Shown in pieces: positions 27,201 through 35,370 of a DNA stretch of 50,915 nt. Both the position numbers and the translations under genes were made by a program. The notes under the pieces were generated by a model. It made no database searches, was not told where the DNA came from, and saw only the letters and a list, made by a program, of their open reading frames with translations. Positions within the stretch are counted from its first letter, which is position 1. Each line of letters opens with the position of its first letter. Source of the DNA: CAYXVF01 sp964468125 (GTDB taxonomy: Bacteria; Myxococcota; XYA12-FULL-58-9; CAYXVF01); NCBI GenBank assembly GCA_964468125.1, contig CAYXVF010000038.1, positions 1 to 50,915 of the forward strand, in the 5' to 3' direction.

Positions 27201-28791
27201 AGTCCCGCCAACGAAAGCTCTGCGGATCGTAGTTGAGGCGCTGCTCTTCTGGCATGCGCGCCATGAGCTCTCTGCTGTGCTCCGTACGGAACACGTATTT
27301 GTTCTCAGCCACGAAGGGCAGGAAGAGATCGAGCACCGTATCGATCTGCTCCCCGGACTTTCGCACTTCGCTCGCAAAGTCGTGAATGGCGCCGGCCGGT
27401 TGCCGGGCCCAAACGAAGCGGTCGACGCCGACTCGGTCCATGGTTTCGAGGACGGACTCGGCAACCTGCTTGAAGCGTGGGATCGAGTACTTGCGAAAGC
27501 TCTCGGCAGTCATCGGCTGCGTTTCGTTATGCCGGCGGATGAATGCGAACAGCCCCTTTTCCTGCTTCTGATTCGCGAGCTCCCGCGCATGCCACGCGGT
27601 GAGCTCGATCGCTTGGCGAATCGTGAGCGGATTCTGATCGCCGCTCGCGGCCTGGTAGACGAGCCGTGCGCTTCCCTCCAGTGCCGCGGCGCCCGCGCCA
27701 ACGATGACTGAAGCGACCATGTCACACGGGATCACATCGAGGACCAGGTCTTCAGCGTAGGGAAAGTGCAGAATCCCCCGTCTCGTCATCAAAATCAGCG
27801 GCGCGGTAGTGGTGAATCCTTCGTTCCACCCGGGCATGGGGAATTCGAGGGCGCTTTCGACGATCGACGGGCGAACGATCGTGGCCGTCAGTCCCTGGTC
27901 GGCCGCGTCCGCGATCACCATTTCGCCGAGGGCCTTCGTGAACGTGTAGGTGTTGGTCCAGCCCCAAAAGCGGGCGCGCTCCATGCCAACGCGCTTGAGC
28001 TCTTCGGCGAGCCAGGTCTTCTTCTGGCGGGTGACGCCGGCGCGCATCGTGGTGGGGTTGTCGGGGTCGCGCCCTTCTTCGGTCAACCGCTCTCGCGCCT
28101 CCTCGTGCCACTGCGCTACGAGGAAGGGATCCTCAGCGCGGGCCCGAACCTGAGTGGCGAGGCTCGCGACCAGCTCAGTTTCCTTCTTGTAGTCGAACAC
28201 TTCGCCGCGCGCCTCGAAGCCTGGAGGGACCGCGTTGATGATCGGCTCGCTCTCGAGGACCTGACCGTTGCGAATTCCCGCGACGAAGCAGGTAGACACG
28301 TGGACCACCGCCGCATCGAAACGGCGCGCGAGGGAGACAACGTTTTGCGCACCGGTCGCATTGATGGCCAGGGCGTGGTCGATGGGCGGGTCAAAATCAA
28401 CGAGCCCGGCGCTGTTGACGATCAGGTCGACCCCGTCGCGCTCGAGCATCGCCAGCGTCTCTTCGGAAATGCCACAGCTCTCGCCGCGCGTGATGTTGCC
28501 GTCGATCGGGACGACTTTGGAATGCAGGAAGTCGAGGTAGTCGTTCCCGTAGCGGCGACGGAGGGGCTCCATCGCAGGCGAGGTGGCGACGGTCTTGTCG
28601 AAGCGTTCACGAGATTTGTCACTCGCCCCGGGACGAATCAGCGGATAGATCCGTCCGATGTTCGGGTATCGGTCGAGCAACATCGCGAGCACGACCTTGC
28701 CGAGAAACCCGGTGGTGCCGGACAGCACGATGTTCTTGCCGGCGTACTGCTCCTCCGGGAGCAGCGGTGTGGTCGTACCCTCTTTTGTCAT
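24271..28791 (-). CDS. ElbD-like fused acyl reductase / acyl ligase / ACP / acyltransferase
   Basis: 1506 residues, four catalytic or carrier units in one chain. Residues 20-400: fatty-acyl (thioester) reductase with NIVLSGTTGFLGK (20-32) and catalytic YTFTK (282-286). Residues about 560-1110: AMP-forming acyl ligase, with LIFTSGTTGKPKGVMLSH near 718-735 and ADP-loop GWFKTGDLGRIDEEGRLF. Near 1150: acyl-carrier site LAFDSLSFVEL. Residues about 1230-1450: PlsC-type acyltransferase with NHASHLD (NHxxxxD) and FPEGTRSETGEM. The C-terminus is a basic Arg/Lys tail. Order and content recall ElbD, the multifunctional enzyme for ether-lipid synthesis in myxobacteria. By analogy it would activate a fatty acid, reduce it to an alcohol and acylate a glycerolipid. 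It is the first gene of a run of five and divergent from murI. Confidence 0.88.
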   Translation of the reverse strand: MTKEGTTTPLLPEEQYAGKNIVLSGTTGFLGKVVLAMLLDRYPNIGRIYPLIRPGASDKSRERFDKTVATSPAMEPLRRRYGNDYLDFLHSKVVPIDGNITRGESCGISEETLAMLERDGVDLIVNSAGLVDFDPPIDHALAINATGAQNVVSLARRFDAAVVHVSTCFVAGIRNGQVLESEPIINAVPPGFEARGEVFDYKKETELVASLATQVRARAEDPFLVAQWHEEARERLTEEGRDPDNPTTMRAGVTRQKKTWLAEELKRVGMERARFWGWTNTYTFTKALGEMVIADAADQGLTATIVRPSIVESALEFPMPGWNEGFTTTAPLILMTRRGILHFPYAEDLVLDVIPCDMVASVIVGAGAAALEGSARLVYQAASGDQNPLTIRQAIELTAWHARELANQKQEKGLFAFIRRHNETQPMTAESFRKYSIPRFKQVAESVLETMDRVGVDRFVWARQPAGAIHDFASEVRKSGEQIDTVLDLFLPFVAENKYVFRTEHSRELMARMPEEQRLNYDPQSFRWRDYYLDVHVPGLERWVFPRLEAELAEKPKQLYMYRDLIELVEAACRQHRHQVAFQYLLENGDVESLTYGDLHTLTRRVAHFVQSQGVQREERVALIGENRPEWAPCYFGILQAGCTVVPIDPGATGPEVMNILEAGEVAGVLMTPKVAERLENDGFDAGRLSKVATVWPVADALCHRGEIASPERPAQVASLIFTSGTTGKPKGVMLSHRNFTFEVSRLGGIFEIDEDDHLLSVLPIHHTFEFTAGFLLPVSRGAKITYLETLDGDSLSRALAKGVSGLIGVPALWQLLQRRIESRLGSESVIGKLVLEGVKQTNLFLRDRMGLNVGGIAAYPVHRALGGRLKYLVSGGSALDPDVMSFFRGLGFNMTEGYGLTETAPVLTVTNPKEKVIAGSVGKPIHGVEISVHAPNDEGVGEVWARGPNVMVGYFGDEQANDAVFEDGWFKTGDLGRIDEEGRLFIVGREKDVIVDGDGRNVYPDEIEELYGKHSRIKELSVVGLDQGSGERVAALVVPSYDDETSHTEVRGIIEEHFKSVGESLPFHKRVKVVEIWDGELPRTAKRSVRRAEVVKTLERLVATGRAVQESGTVEAGDSWPAVRDIVASLTGKSSEAITPELRINSDLAFDSLSFVELTSQLERLAGHDIKAEELMAVERLGDITKLVDGGSRRRKSTAMVRSQVMEQNREYPTLELPRPIQNLGRRFLTWGQRQFYDRVMDCTIIGANSVPVDSTFLVAANHASHLDAGLIKTALGDDGKNLVALAARDYFWGSPIVRTYTVNFTALVPIERHGSVKQSMKRALSVLEGGDSLLLFPEGTRSETGEMREFKSSVGYLAITSRKPVLPAYLWGTYEAMPKGSTLLPKERAIGVAFGPPIRLKHVERLTEGRPRREGHRLVTRLVERAVLSLREHGTYRVGALIDEIRSELPDSPEPAPPAPDASHAVTAKRSVRRRASKGASTKPGRPRAVASRARRPRTDGNER

Positions 28792-28851
28792 GGGCGGCCG
28801 TTAGATAGAGCAACGGCTACACGTGTGTCAATCGAGGAGCAGTGTTCACTC

Positions 28852-29637
28852 ATGACAACTCCGCCTTCCACGCGCCCTTCGGTGATCGGGATCTTCGACT
28901 CCGGTGTCGGAGGGCTCACCGTGGCCCGGGCGGTGCGCGAGCGGTTTCCCCGAGCCGATCTCTTGTACCTCGGAGACACCGCCCGTGTCCCCTATGGAAC
29001 GAAATCGGGGTCGGTGGTGCAACGCTACGCGGTGAATTGCGCGCGGTTCCTGGCAGATCGGGGCGCGACGCAAATCGTCATCGCCTGTAACACGGCGAGC
29101 GCCTATGGCCTCGATGCGGTGCGTGCGGAGCTATCGATGCCGGTGATCGGCGTGGTGGAGCCTGGCGCCGCCCTCGCCTGCGAACGTGCCCCCGGCGGAC
29201 AGATCGGCGTGATCGCTACCGAGGGCACCATCGCGAGCGGCAGCTACCAAGCCGCGATCGAGCGCTCGCTCCCCGACGCCCGCGTGATCGTTCGCGCCTG
29301 TCCACTCTTCGTTCCCCTTGCGGAGGAGGGCTACGGAGAGAGCGAGGCGGCGCGGCTCGTCGCGGTGGACTACCTGAAGCCCCTCATCGACGCCGGGGTC
29401 GAGAGCCTGGTCCTCGGATGCACGCACTACCCTCTTCTCGGGCCACTCATTCAGCGGGTGATGGGAGATACGGTGACGCTGATCGACAGCGGCGAGGCGG
29501 TCGCGAAGGTCCTAGACCCCGTAGATGGCGACGGTCAGTGGCAGTTTTTCGCGACCGACGTCAGTGAGCGCGTTCACCGGGTCGGCACCGCGTTCCTAGG
29601 CAGCGAAATGCCACCGGTGGAGCTGGTGGATCTCTGA
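28852..29637 (+). CDS. murI: Glutamate racemase
   Basis: 261 residues from ATG 28852, preceded by GAGGAG. The open frame extends far upstream but is antisense to the lipid enzyme. MurI makes D-glutamate for peptidoglycan without a cofactor. Both catalytic cysteines are visible, Cys79 in IACNTAS and Cys190 in LGCTHYPLLG, along with the N-terminal FDSGVGGLTV and YLGDTARVPYG. Length and motifs are fully standard. It is transcribed away from the lipid enzyme and converges on the Ser/Thr kinase. Confidence 0.95.
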   Translation: MTTPPSTRPSVIGIFDSGVGGLTVARAVRERFPRADLLYLGDTARVPYGTKSGSVVQRYAVNCARFLADRGATQIVIACNTASAYGLDAVRAELSMPVIGVVEPGAALACERAPGGQIGVIATEGTIASGSYQAAIERSLPDARVIVRACPLFVPLAEEGYGESEAARLVAVDYLKPLIDAGVESLVLGCTHYPLLGPLIQRVMGDTVTLIDSGEAVAKVLDPVDGDGQWQFFATDVSERVHRVGTAFLGSEMPPVELVDL

Positions 29638-29642
29638 GACAC

Positions 29643-31412
29643 TCATTCCGCGGGCATCTTTTCATCGTTGATTTCGATCTTCAGGGGGTTTTCGCGCGTA
29701 TTGTTCTCGCCGACCTTGAAGATCTGCGGCCGAGTCTCTTGGCGCTTGCCCTTGTACTTGAAGGCGATCACCAACTGATGGGTCCCGAGGTCCAGCTCTT
29801 TGAGCTGGATGGGCGTCCGTCCCACCTTCTCGCCGTCTATGAACACGGCGAGCTTCTTGCCTTGTTTGGTCGTCACGCTGACGAAGCCCACATTGGCTTT
29901 TGCGGGTGGAACATCGGGCTCCTCATTGCCGATCGCCACCGAGACCCCGCCGGGCCCGAGTGTGAACCACCAAGCGCCCAAGCCAACCAATGCGATCAGC
30001 ACGCCCAAGGCGAGCGCCGGCAGGGGGCTCTTTTTCTGAGGTGGGCCCCCGTCGAACGCTTCGTGAATGCCACTGATATCCTCGGGCTCGACATAGTCCG
30101 GATCGACTTGCGCGCGCGCGCGCGGGGCCGAAGAGCGCCTCCCCGGATCCGATCCTGAGCCGCGGACCCCTGGGTTCGATCCCGAGCTCCTTCGAATCCC
30201 AGGATTCGAGCCGGATCCCCGAGGTGGCGAGCTCATCGGGTCGTGGAGCCGAGCGGCCTGCGGCTCCAAGCCTACTCCGGTGGCGACGGCCTGCTCATAC
30301 TCGCGAGTGGTCGCCTTTGACCAACCGCCCGCTTCTTCGTCGTAGCCGGGATTCGCGCGGCCGCTCGCGACCTTGTCAAAAGCCTCTACCACGCTCGGAG
30401 CAAACTCACGGCCGAGATCGCGAATCTCCGAATCACTCGGGTTGACGTAGTCGCGACGTCTGTTCGGCGTCTCCGGGTAACAGGCGCGGATCACTTCCGC
30501 AGCCTCGGATGCGCCGTAGATCGATCGGTTGTAGATGAGGAACGGCTCGAGGGCTTTGGCGAAATCCGCAGCGGCTTGAAAACGTCGATCTGGATCGGGA
30601 GCTAGCGCGTTTCGGAGAACCGCGATGATCTCCCGTGGCGCGTGAGGCAGCGTCTCTTCCAGCACCGGAAGATCAGCATTGCGAACCTTTTCGAGCAGCT
30701 CGATCGTGTCCGCGCCCTGATAGAGTCGCCGTCCTGCGAGCATCTCGTAGAGCACGCTTCCGAGCGCAAAGACATCGACACGCCGATCGACCTGCCGTGT
30801 GCGGATCTGCTCCGGCGCCATGTAGGCGATCTTGCCCTTGAGCATGCCATCCATGGTCTCGTTGCGGTTCGTCGTGGCTTTTGCGACCCCGAAGTCGATG
30901 ATCTTCACCTCCCCTTCGTAGCTGAGGAGGATGTTGTGAGGACTAACGTCGCGGTGAACGAGATTCAGCGGGCGTCCCTGCAGATCTTCCCGCCGGTGCG
31001 CGTAGTCGAGACCCAAGGCGGCCTGCGACACGACGTAGGCCGCCCAGGGAACCGGGACGGGCTTCTCGATGTCGTGAAGCCGATTCACGACCTCGACCAC
31101 GTTGTGCCCTTCCACCAGCTCCATGGCGATGTAGAGCTGCTGATGAAATCGACCGAGCTCGTAGATTTGCGCGATGTTGGCGTGGGTGAGCTGTCCCGCG
31201 AGGCGCGCTTCATCGACAAACATGTCGATGAATTCTTTGAGCGCCTTCTCGTCGCCTCCGCCCGGAGGTCGAACGATCTTGATCGCGACGAGGCGCTCGA
31301 AGTTCTCTACTCCGCTCACCTTTGCGGCGTAGAGGTCCGCCATCCCACCGCTCTGAAGGTGGCGTAGGAGAATATAGCGACCGAGCTTGGCCGGGCACTG
31401 AATCGCAACCAT
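29643..31412 (-). CDS. Membrane-anchored Ser/Thr protein kinase with PEGA domain
   Basis: About 589 residues from ATG 31412 (an alternative start at 31445 adds 11; numbering below uses the longer form). The N-terminal Hanks-type kinase has AIKIV (Lys56), HRDVSPHN (Asp166, Asn171), DFG (184-186) and the APE-equivalent MAPEQ (209-213), so it should be active. After the kinase comes a helical region and a Gly/Ser/Asn/Pro repeat linker. One membrane helix (about 473-494) is followed by an outside PEGA domain (VSVTTKQGKKLAVFIDGEKV and after). This is the common myxobacterial sensor-kinase layout. Possible readers of its phosphothreonine marks are the FHA proteins at 38-40 kb and 48.4 kb (inference). 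No cognate phosphatase is nearby. Confidence 0.93.
   Translation of the reverse strand: MVAIQCPAKLGRYILLRHLQSGGMADLYAAKVSGVENFERLVAIKIVRPPGGGDEKALKEFIDMFVDEARLAGQLTHANIAQIYELGRFHQQLYIAMELVEGHNVVEVVNRLHDIEKPVPVPWAAYVVSQAALGLDYAHRREDLQGRPLNLVHRDVSPHNILLSYEGEVKIIDFGVAKATTNRNETMDGMLKGKIAYMAPEQIRTRQVDRRVDVFALGSVLYEMLAGRRLYQGADTIELLEKVRNADLPVLEETLPHAPREIIAVLRNALAPDPDRRFQAAADFAKALEPFLIYNRSIYGASEAAEVIRACYPETPNRRRDYVNPSDSEIRDLGREFAPSVVEAFDKVASGRANPGYDEEAGGWSKATTREYEQAVATGVGLEPQAARLHDPMSSPPRGSGSNPGIRRSSGSNPGVRGSGSDPGRRSSAPRARAQVDPDYVEPEDISGIHEAFDGGPPQKKSPLPALALGVLIALVGLGAWWFTLGPGGVSVAIGNEEPDVPPAKANVGFVSVTTKQGKKLAVFIDGEKVGRTPIQLKELDLGTHQLVIAFKYKGKRQETRPQIFKVGENNTRENPLKIEINDEKMPAE
30139..30222 (-). repeat. 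Coding tandem repeat (GSNPG-type) in kinase linker
   Basis: The kinase linker contains GSGSNPGIRRSSGSNPGVRG followed by GSDPGRR, a unit of about nine residues repeated three times. It is flexible and positively charged, just before the membrane segment. Confidence 0.6.
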
Positions 31413-31527
31413 CGCGGGGCCCAGGTTGCCAGATTCCCGGGACAAAAACAGTACCGGCCCACGAACGGCGGTCGTTCAGGCACCGCAGGCGCGTATGCCG
31501 TGTTTTTCCGGGCAACTCGGGCGAGTC

Positions 31528-34500
31528 TCAGACGTCGTATGCCAGCGAAGGAGCCAACCACTTCTCATTCTCTTCAACGGATTCGCGCCGCCGAGCCGCA
31601 TAATTCTCCACCTGGTCCCGGCCTAGGCGTCCTACGCTGAAATAGCGCGCGTCCGGATGATTGAAATAGACGCCACTCACCGCAGCAGTCGGGTACATGG
31701 CGAGACTCTCCGTCAAGGACAGCCCGATCGCCGATTCCACCTGCATCAGCTCCCAGATCTGCGCTTTCCAACGATGATCCGGACAGGCGGGATAGCCGGG
31801 GGCAGGGCGAATTCCGCGGTATTCTTCGTCGATCAGCTGCTGGACCGACAACCGAGTGTCATCGCCCCATTCGCGACGCACCCGTGCGTGCATCCACTCC
31901 GCCATCGCCTCGGCCAGACGATCCGCCAAGACTTTCACCATGATCGCGTTGTAATCGTCGTGGTCCCTCTCGTACTCCGCCACGAGCGCGTCGCACCCAT
32001 GTCCCGAGGTCACTGCGAAGAGCCCGATGTGGTCTTGGATCCCGAGCTCGAGGGGAGCCACGAAATCCGCGAGGGACAAGGTGTAGTCGCCGGGCTTGTG
32101 CAGCCGCTGCTGCCGAAGCGCTTCGAGCCGGGCGATCTCCCTGCTGCGCGCCTCGTCCCCGAAGAGCACGATGCTGTCCCCTTCGGCCGCCGCAGGGTAG
32201 AACCCGTAGACCGCTTTACAGGTCAGGAGGTCCTCTTCGACAATGCGAGCAAGCATCGACTTGGCGTGAGCAAACAGCTCGCGGGCCTGCTCGCCCACCT
32301 TCGGCTTGTCTAGGATCTGCGGATAGATTCCTTTCAGCTCCCAGGCGTGAAAGAAGGGAGTCCAATCGATCAGCTCGGCGACCTCCTTGAGATCGATCTC
32401 GTCGACCACCTTCGGCCCCAGGCGCTCAGGGACCGTGCGCTGCTCAAAGGGGGGCGCAAAACGCGCTTGCAGCGCGTCCTCGTAGCGCATCAGCTCCGTC
32501 TTACGCCCGGCAGCAAAGGCCTCGCGGAGGGACTGTTGTTCCTTTCGCACCTTCTCGACGAATCGGTCGTGCTGCTTGTCGCTGAGCAGGTCGCCAACCA
32601 CTCCCACCGCACGCGAGGCGTCTCGCACGTGCACCGTCGCGGCCTCATAGGCGGGAGCGATCTTCACCGCCGTGTGTTTGTTCGACGTCGTCGCCCCTCC
32701 GATGAGGAGCGGCAGCTCGAGCTCGCGACGCTGCATTTCCTTGGCCACGTGCACCATCTCGTCGAGGGAAGGGGTGATGAGTCCGGACAGTCCAACGATG
32801 TCGACGCCGTCATCGATCGCCGTGCTCACGATCTTGTCGGTGGGCACCATCACGCCGAGATCGATGATCTCGTAGCCGTTGCAAGCCAACACCACGCCCA
32901 CGATGTTCTTTCCGATATCGTGAACATCGCCCTTCACCGTCGCGAGCAAGATCTTCCCGGCTGCCTTTGCGCCGGTGAGTTTCTTCTCTTCTTCCATGTA
33001 GGGGAGGAGGTACGCGACGGCCTTCTTCATGACCCGAGCGGACTTTACCACCTGGGGAAGAAACATCTTCCCCTCGCCGAAGAGATCGCCCACGACGTTC
33101 ATTCCGGCCATGAGCGGGCCTTCGATGACGTCGAGCGGTCGAGTCGCCTGCTGACGCGCTTCCTCCGTGTCGTCGTCAATATAGTCGACTATGCCGTGAA
33201 TCAGAGCATGGGAGAGCCGGTCGTTAACGGGCTTCTCACGCCACTCGAGCGACTTCTGTTCCTTCTTCACCTCGCCGCTGTTGCTCTGAGCCCATTCGAT
33301 GAGCCGTTCGGTGGCATCTTCGCGCCGGTTGAAGATCACGTCTTCGATGAGCTCCAGAAGCTCTGCGGGGACATCGTCGTACACCATCAGGTGGCCCGCA
33401 TTCACGATCGCCATATCGAGCCCTGCCTTGATGGCGTGGTACAAGAACACGGAGTTCATCGCCTGACGAACGTACTCATTGCCGCGGAACGAGAAGCTCA
33501 GATTGCTGACGCCCCCGCTGGTCTTCGCGAGAGGAAAACGCTCCTTGAGCGCACGAATGGCGTTGATGAAGTCCTTGGCGTAGTCGTTGTGCTCCTCGAG
33601 CCCTGTGGCAACGGTCAGCACATTCGGGTCGAAGATGATGTCCTCGGAGCGATACCCCACTTTCTCAATGAGGAAGTTGTGGGCGCGCGTGAGGATCTCC
33701 ACCTTTCGCGCTTCGTCGACCGCCTGGCCTTCCTCGTCAAAGGCCATCACGACGACCGCCGCGCCGTAGTCGCGACAGATCTGCGCCCGCTCCAAGAACG
33801 TCTCTTCACCGTCCTTGAGGCTGATCGAATTGACGACCGCCTTGCCTTGCACGCACTTGAGCCCTGCTTCGATGACCTTGAAGTCCGAGCTGTCGATCAT
33901 GATCGGAAGCTTCGCGATGTCCGGCTCCGATGCGATCATATTCAAGAAGGTGGTCATGGCCTCTACGGAATCGAGGAGACCTTCGTCCATGTTCACATCG
34001 ATGATGTTGGCGCCGCCCTCCACCTGTTGCCTTGCAACCTCCAGTGCGGTTTCGTACGCGCCTTCACGCACCAAGCGCGCGAAGCGACGAGAGCCGGTCA
34101 CGTTCGTCCGTTCACCGACGATCGTAAACGACACCTCCGGTTTCACCTCCAATGGCTCGAGCCCGGCGTAGCGCGTCACTCTCTCTTCGATCTTCGGAGG
34201 CACGCGCGGCTCGAGCTCAGCCACCGCATCCGCGATCGCTTTGATGTGCTCAGGAGTCGTGCCGCAGCAGCCGCCGATCAGGTTGAGCCAGCCCGCCGCC
34301 GCGTACTCCTTCAGCACCGAGGCCATCTCTTCAGGAGTCTCGTCGTAACCCCCGAAGGCGTTTGGCAGCCCTGCGTTTGGGTAGAGGCTGGTGTAGCGAT
34401 CCGCGATCCGCGAGAGCTCTTCGGTGTAGGGACGCATGTGCTCCGGTCCGAGCGCGCAGTTGATCCCGACGGAAACGGCGTTGGCGTGTTCGACCGAACG

Positions 34501-35196
34501 CCAGAAACCCTCCAGAGTTTGGCCGCTCAACGTCCGGCCGCTCGCGTCCGTGATGGTGACGGAGATCATGACGGGCAGCTCGACGCCGCGTTCGCGAAAC
34601 ACGTCCTGTATGGCGACGAGAGCCGCCTTCAGATTCAGCGTGTCAAAGACGGTCTCCGCGAGAAGCAAGTCGACACCACCGTCCATCAGCCCACGCACCT
34701 GCTCGGCGTAGGCAACGCGCAGATCGTCGAAGGTGGTCGCGCGGTAGGCAGGGTTGTTGACGTCAGGAGAAATGGACGCGGTTCGATTCGTTGGCCCGAT
34801 CGCCCCCGCTACGAACCGAGGCCGCGACGGGTCTTTCGCGGTGAACTCATCGGCCGCCTCTCGAGCGAGCTCGGCGGCGACGCGATTGAGCTCGTGGGTC
34901 AGCCCTTCGAGACCGTAGTCCGCGAGCCCGTAGTCGGTGGCGGAGAAGGTGTTGGTCTCGATGATGTCCGCGCCCGCCGCGAGGTATTCGCGGTGAATGT
35001 CGCGGATGAGATCGGGCTGCGTGAGGCAGAGCAGGTCGTTCGCCCCCTTCATGTCCCTGTCATGGTCTTTGAAGCGATCACCGCGGTAATCCGCTTCCTC
35101 CAGCGAGTGGCGCTGGATCATCGTGCCCATAGCGCCGTCGAGAATGAGAATGCGCTTCTGGAGCTGATCTTCGAGTCGATTCGAGTGGGTCATCAC
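31528..35196 (-). CDS. metH: Cobalamin-dependent methionine synthase
   Basis: 1222 residues, full length for the family. It methylates homocysteine from methyltetrahydrofolate through methylcobalamin. Domains in order: homocysteine-binding barrel with ILDGAMGT and the zinc cysteines in GINCALGPEH and IGGCCGTTPEH; folate-binding barrel with FTIVGERTNVTGSRRF; cap and B12 domain with the base-off motif DVHDIGKN (about residues 756-763); and the SAM-binding activation domain with RPAPGYPACPDHRWK near the end. All key residues are seen. The start could be either of two adjacent Met codons. No cobalamin or SAM riboswitch could be recognised in the 174 bases upstream. Divergent from the GGDEF-EAL gene. 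Confidence 0.97.
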   Translation of the reverse strand: MMTHSNRLEDQLQKRILILDGAMGTMIQRHSLEEADYRGDRFKDHDRDMKGANDLLCLTQPDLIRDIHREYLAAGADIIETNTFSATDYGLADYGLEGLTHELNRVAAELAREAADEFTAKDPSRPRFVAGAIGPTNRTASISPDVNNPAYRATTFDDLRVAYAEQVRGLMDGGVDLLLAETVFDTLNLKAALVAIQDVFRERGVELPVMISVTITDASGRTLSGQTLEGFWRSVEHANAVSVGINCALGPEHMRPYTEELSRIADRYTSLYPNAGLPNAFGGYDETPEEMASVLKEYAAAGWLNLIGGCCGTTPEHIKAIADAVAELEPRVPPKIEERVTRYAGLEPLEVKPEVSFTIVGERTNVTGSRRFARLVREGAYETALEVARQQVEGGANIIDVNMDEGLLDSVEAMTTFLNMIASEPDIAKLPIMIDSSDFKVIEAGLKCVQGKAVVNSISLKDGEETFLERAQICRDYGAAVVVMAFDEEGQAVDEARKVEILTRAHNFLIEKVGYRSEDIIFDPNVLTVATGLEEHNDYAKDFINAIRALKERFPLAKTSGGVSNLSFSFRGNEYVRQAMNSVFLYHAIKAGLDMAIVNAGHLMVYDDVPAELLELIEDVIFNRREDATERLIEWAQSNSGEVKKEQKSLEWREKPVNDRLSHALIHGIVDYIDDDTEEARQQATRPLDVIEGPLMAGMNVVGDLFGEGKMFLPQVVKSARVMKKAVAYLLPYMEEEKKLTGAKAAGKILLATVKGDVHDIGKNIVGVVLACNGYEIIDLGVMVPTDKIVSTAIDDGVDIVGLSGLITPSLDEMVHVAKEMQRRELELPLLIGGATTSNKHTAVKIAPAYEAATVHVRDASRAVGVVGDLLSDKQHDRFVEKVRKEQQSLREAFAAGRKTELMRYEDALQARFAPPFEQRTVPERLGPKVVDEIDLKEVAELIDWTPFFHAWELKGIYPQILDKPKVGEQARELFAHAKSMLARIVEEDLLTCKAVYGFYPAAAEGDSIVLFGDEARSREIARLEALRQQRLHKPGDYTLSLADFVAPLELGIQDHIGLFAVTSGHGCDALVAEYERDHDDYNAIMVKVLADRLAEAMAEWMHARVRREWGDDTRLSVQQLIDEEYRGIRPAPGYPACPDHRWKAQIWELMQVESAIGLSLTESLAMYPTAAVSGVYFNHPDARYFSVGRLGRDQVENYAARRRESVEENEKWLAPSLAYDV

Positions 35197-35370
35197 GGGT
35201 CAGACGTTAACGAACGAGTAGGTAGAAAATGGGCGCAAAAACCGCGCTTGCAGCAAAAAGATCGCGGAATCCACCGGCCGTCGCCGTCGATTGGCACTTC
35301 AGGGGGCCGAAAGTCCTCAAGAACCGGGCCAGTCGGGGCGTATCGATCGGTGCAGGCAAAGGAGCATGGT

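Noticed and set aside
27766..28851. Long N-terminal extension of murI
   Set aside because: Antisense to the lipid enzyme; MurI homology starts at ATG 28852, which has a ribosome site.
32347..35370. Very long plus-strand open frame joined to the GGDEF-EAL gene
   Set aside because: It is antisense to metH, shows no domain, and the true start (GTG 35371 with AAGGAG) is just before receiver 1.
35197..35370. Possible cobalamin, SAM or c-di-GMP riboswitch upstream of metH and the GGDEF-EAL gene
   Set aside because: No B12-box, SAM or GEMM consensus could be recognised by eye. An Rfam covariance search would settle it.
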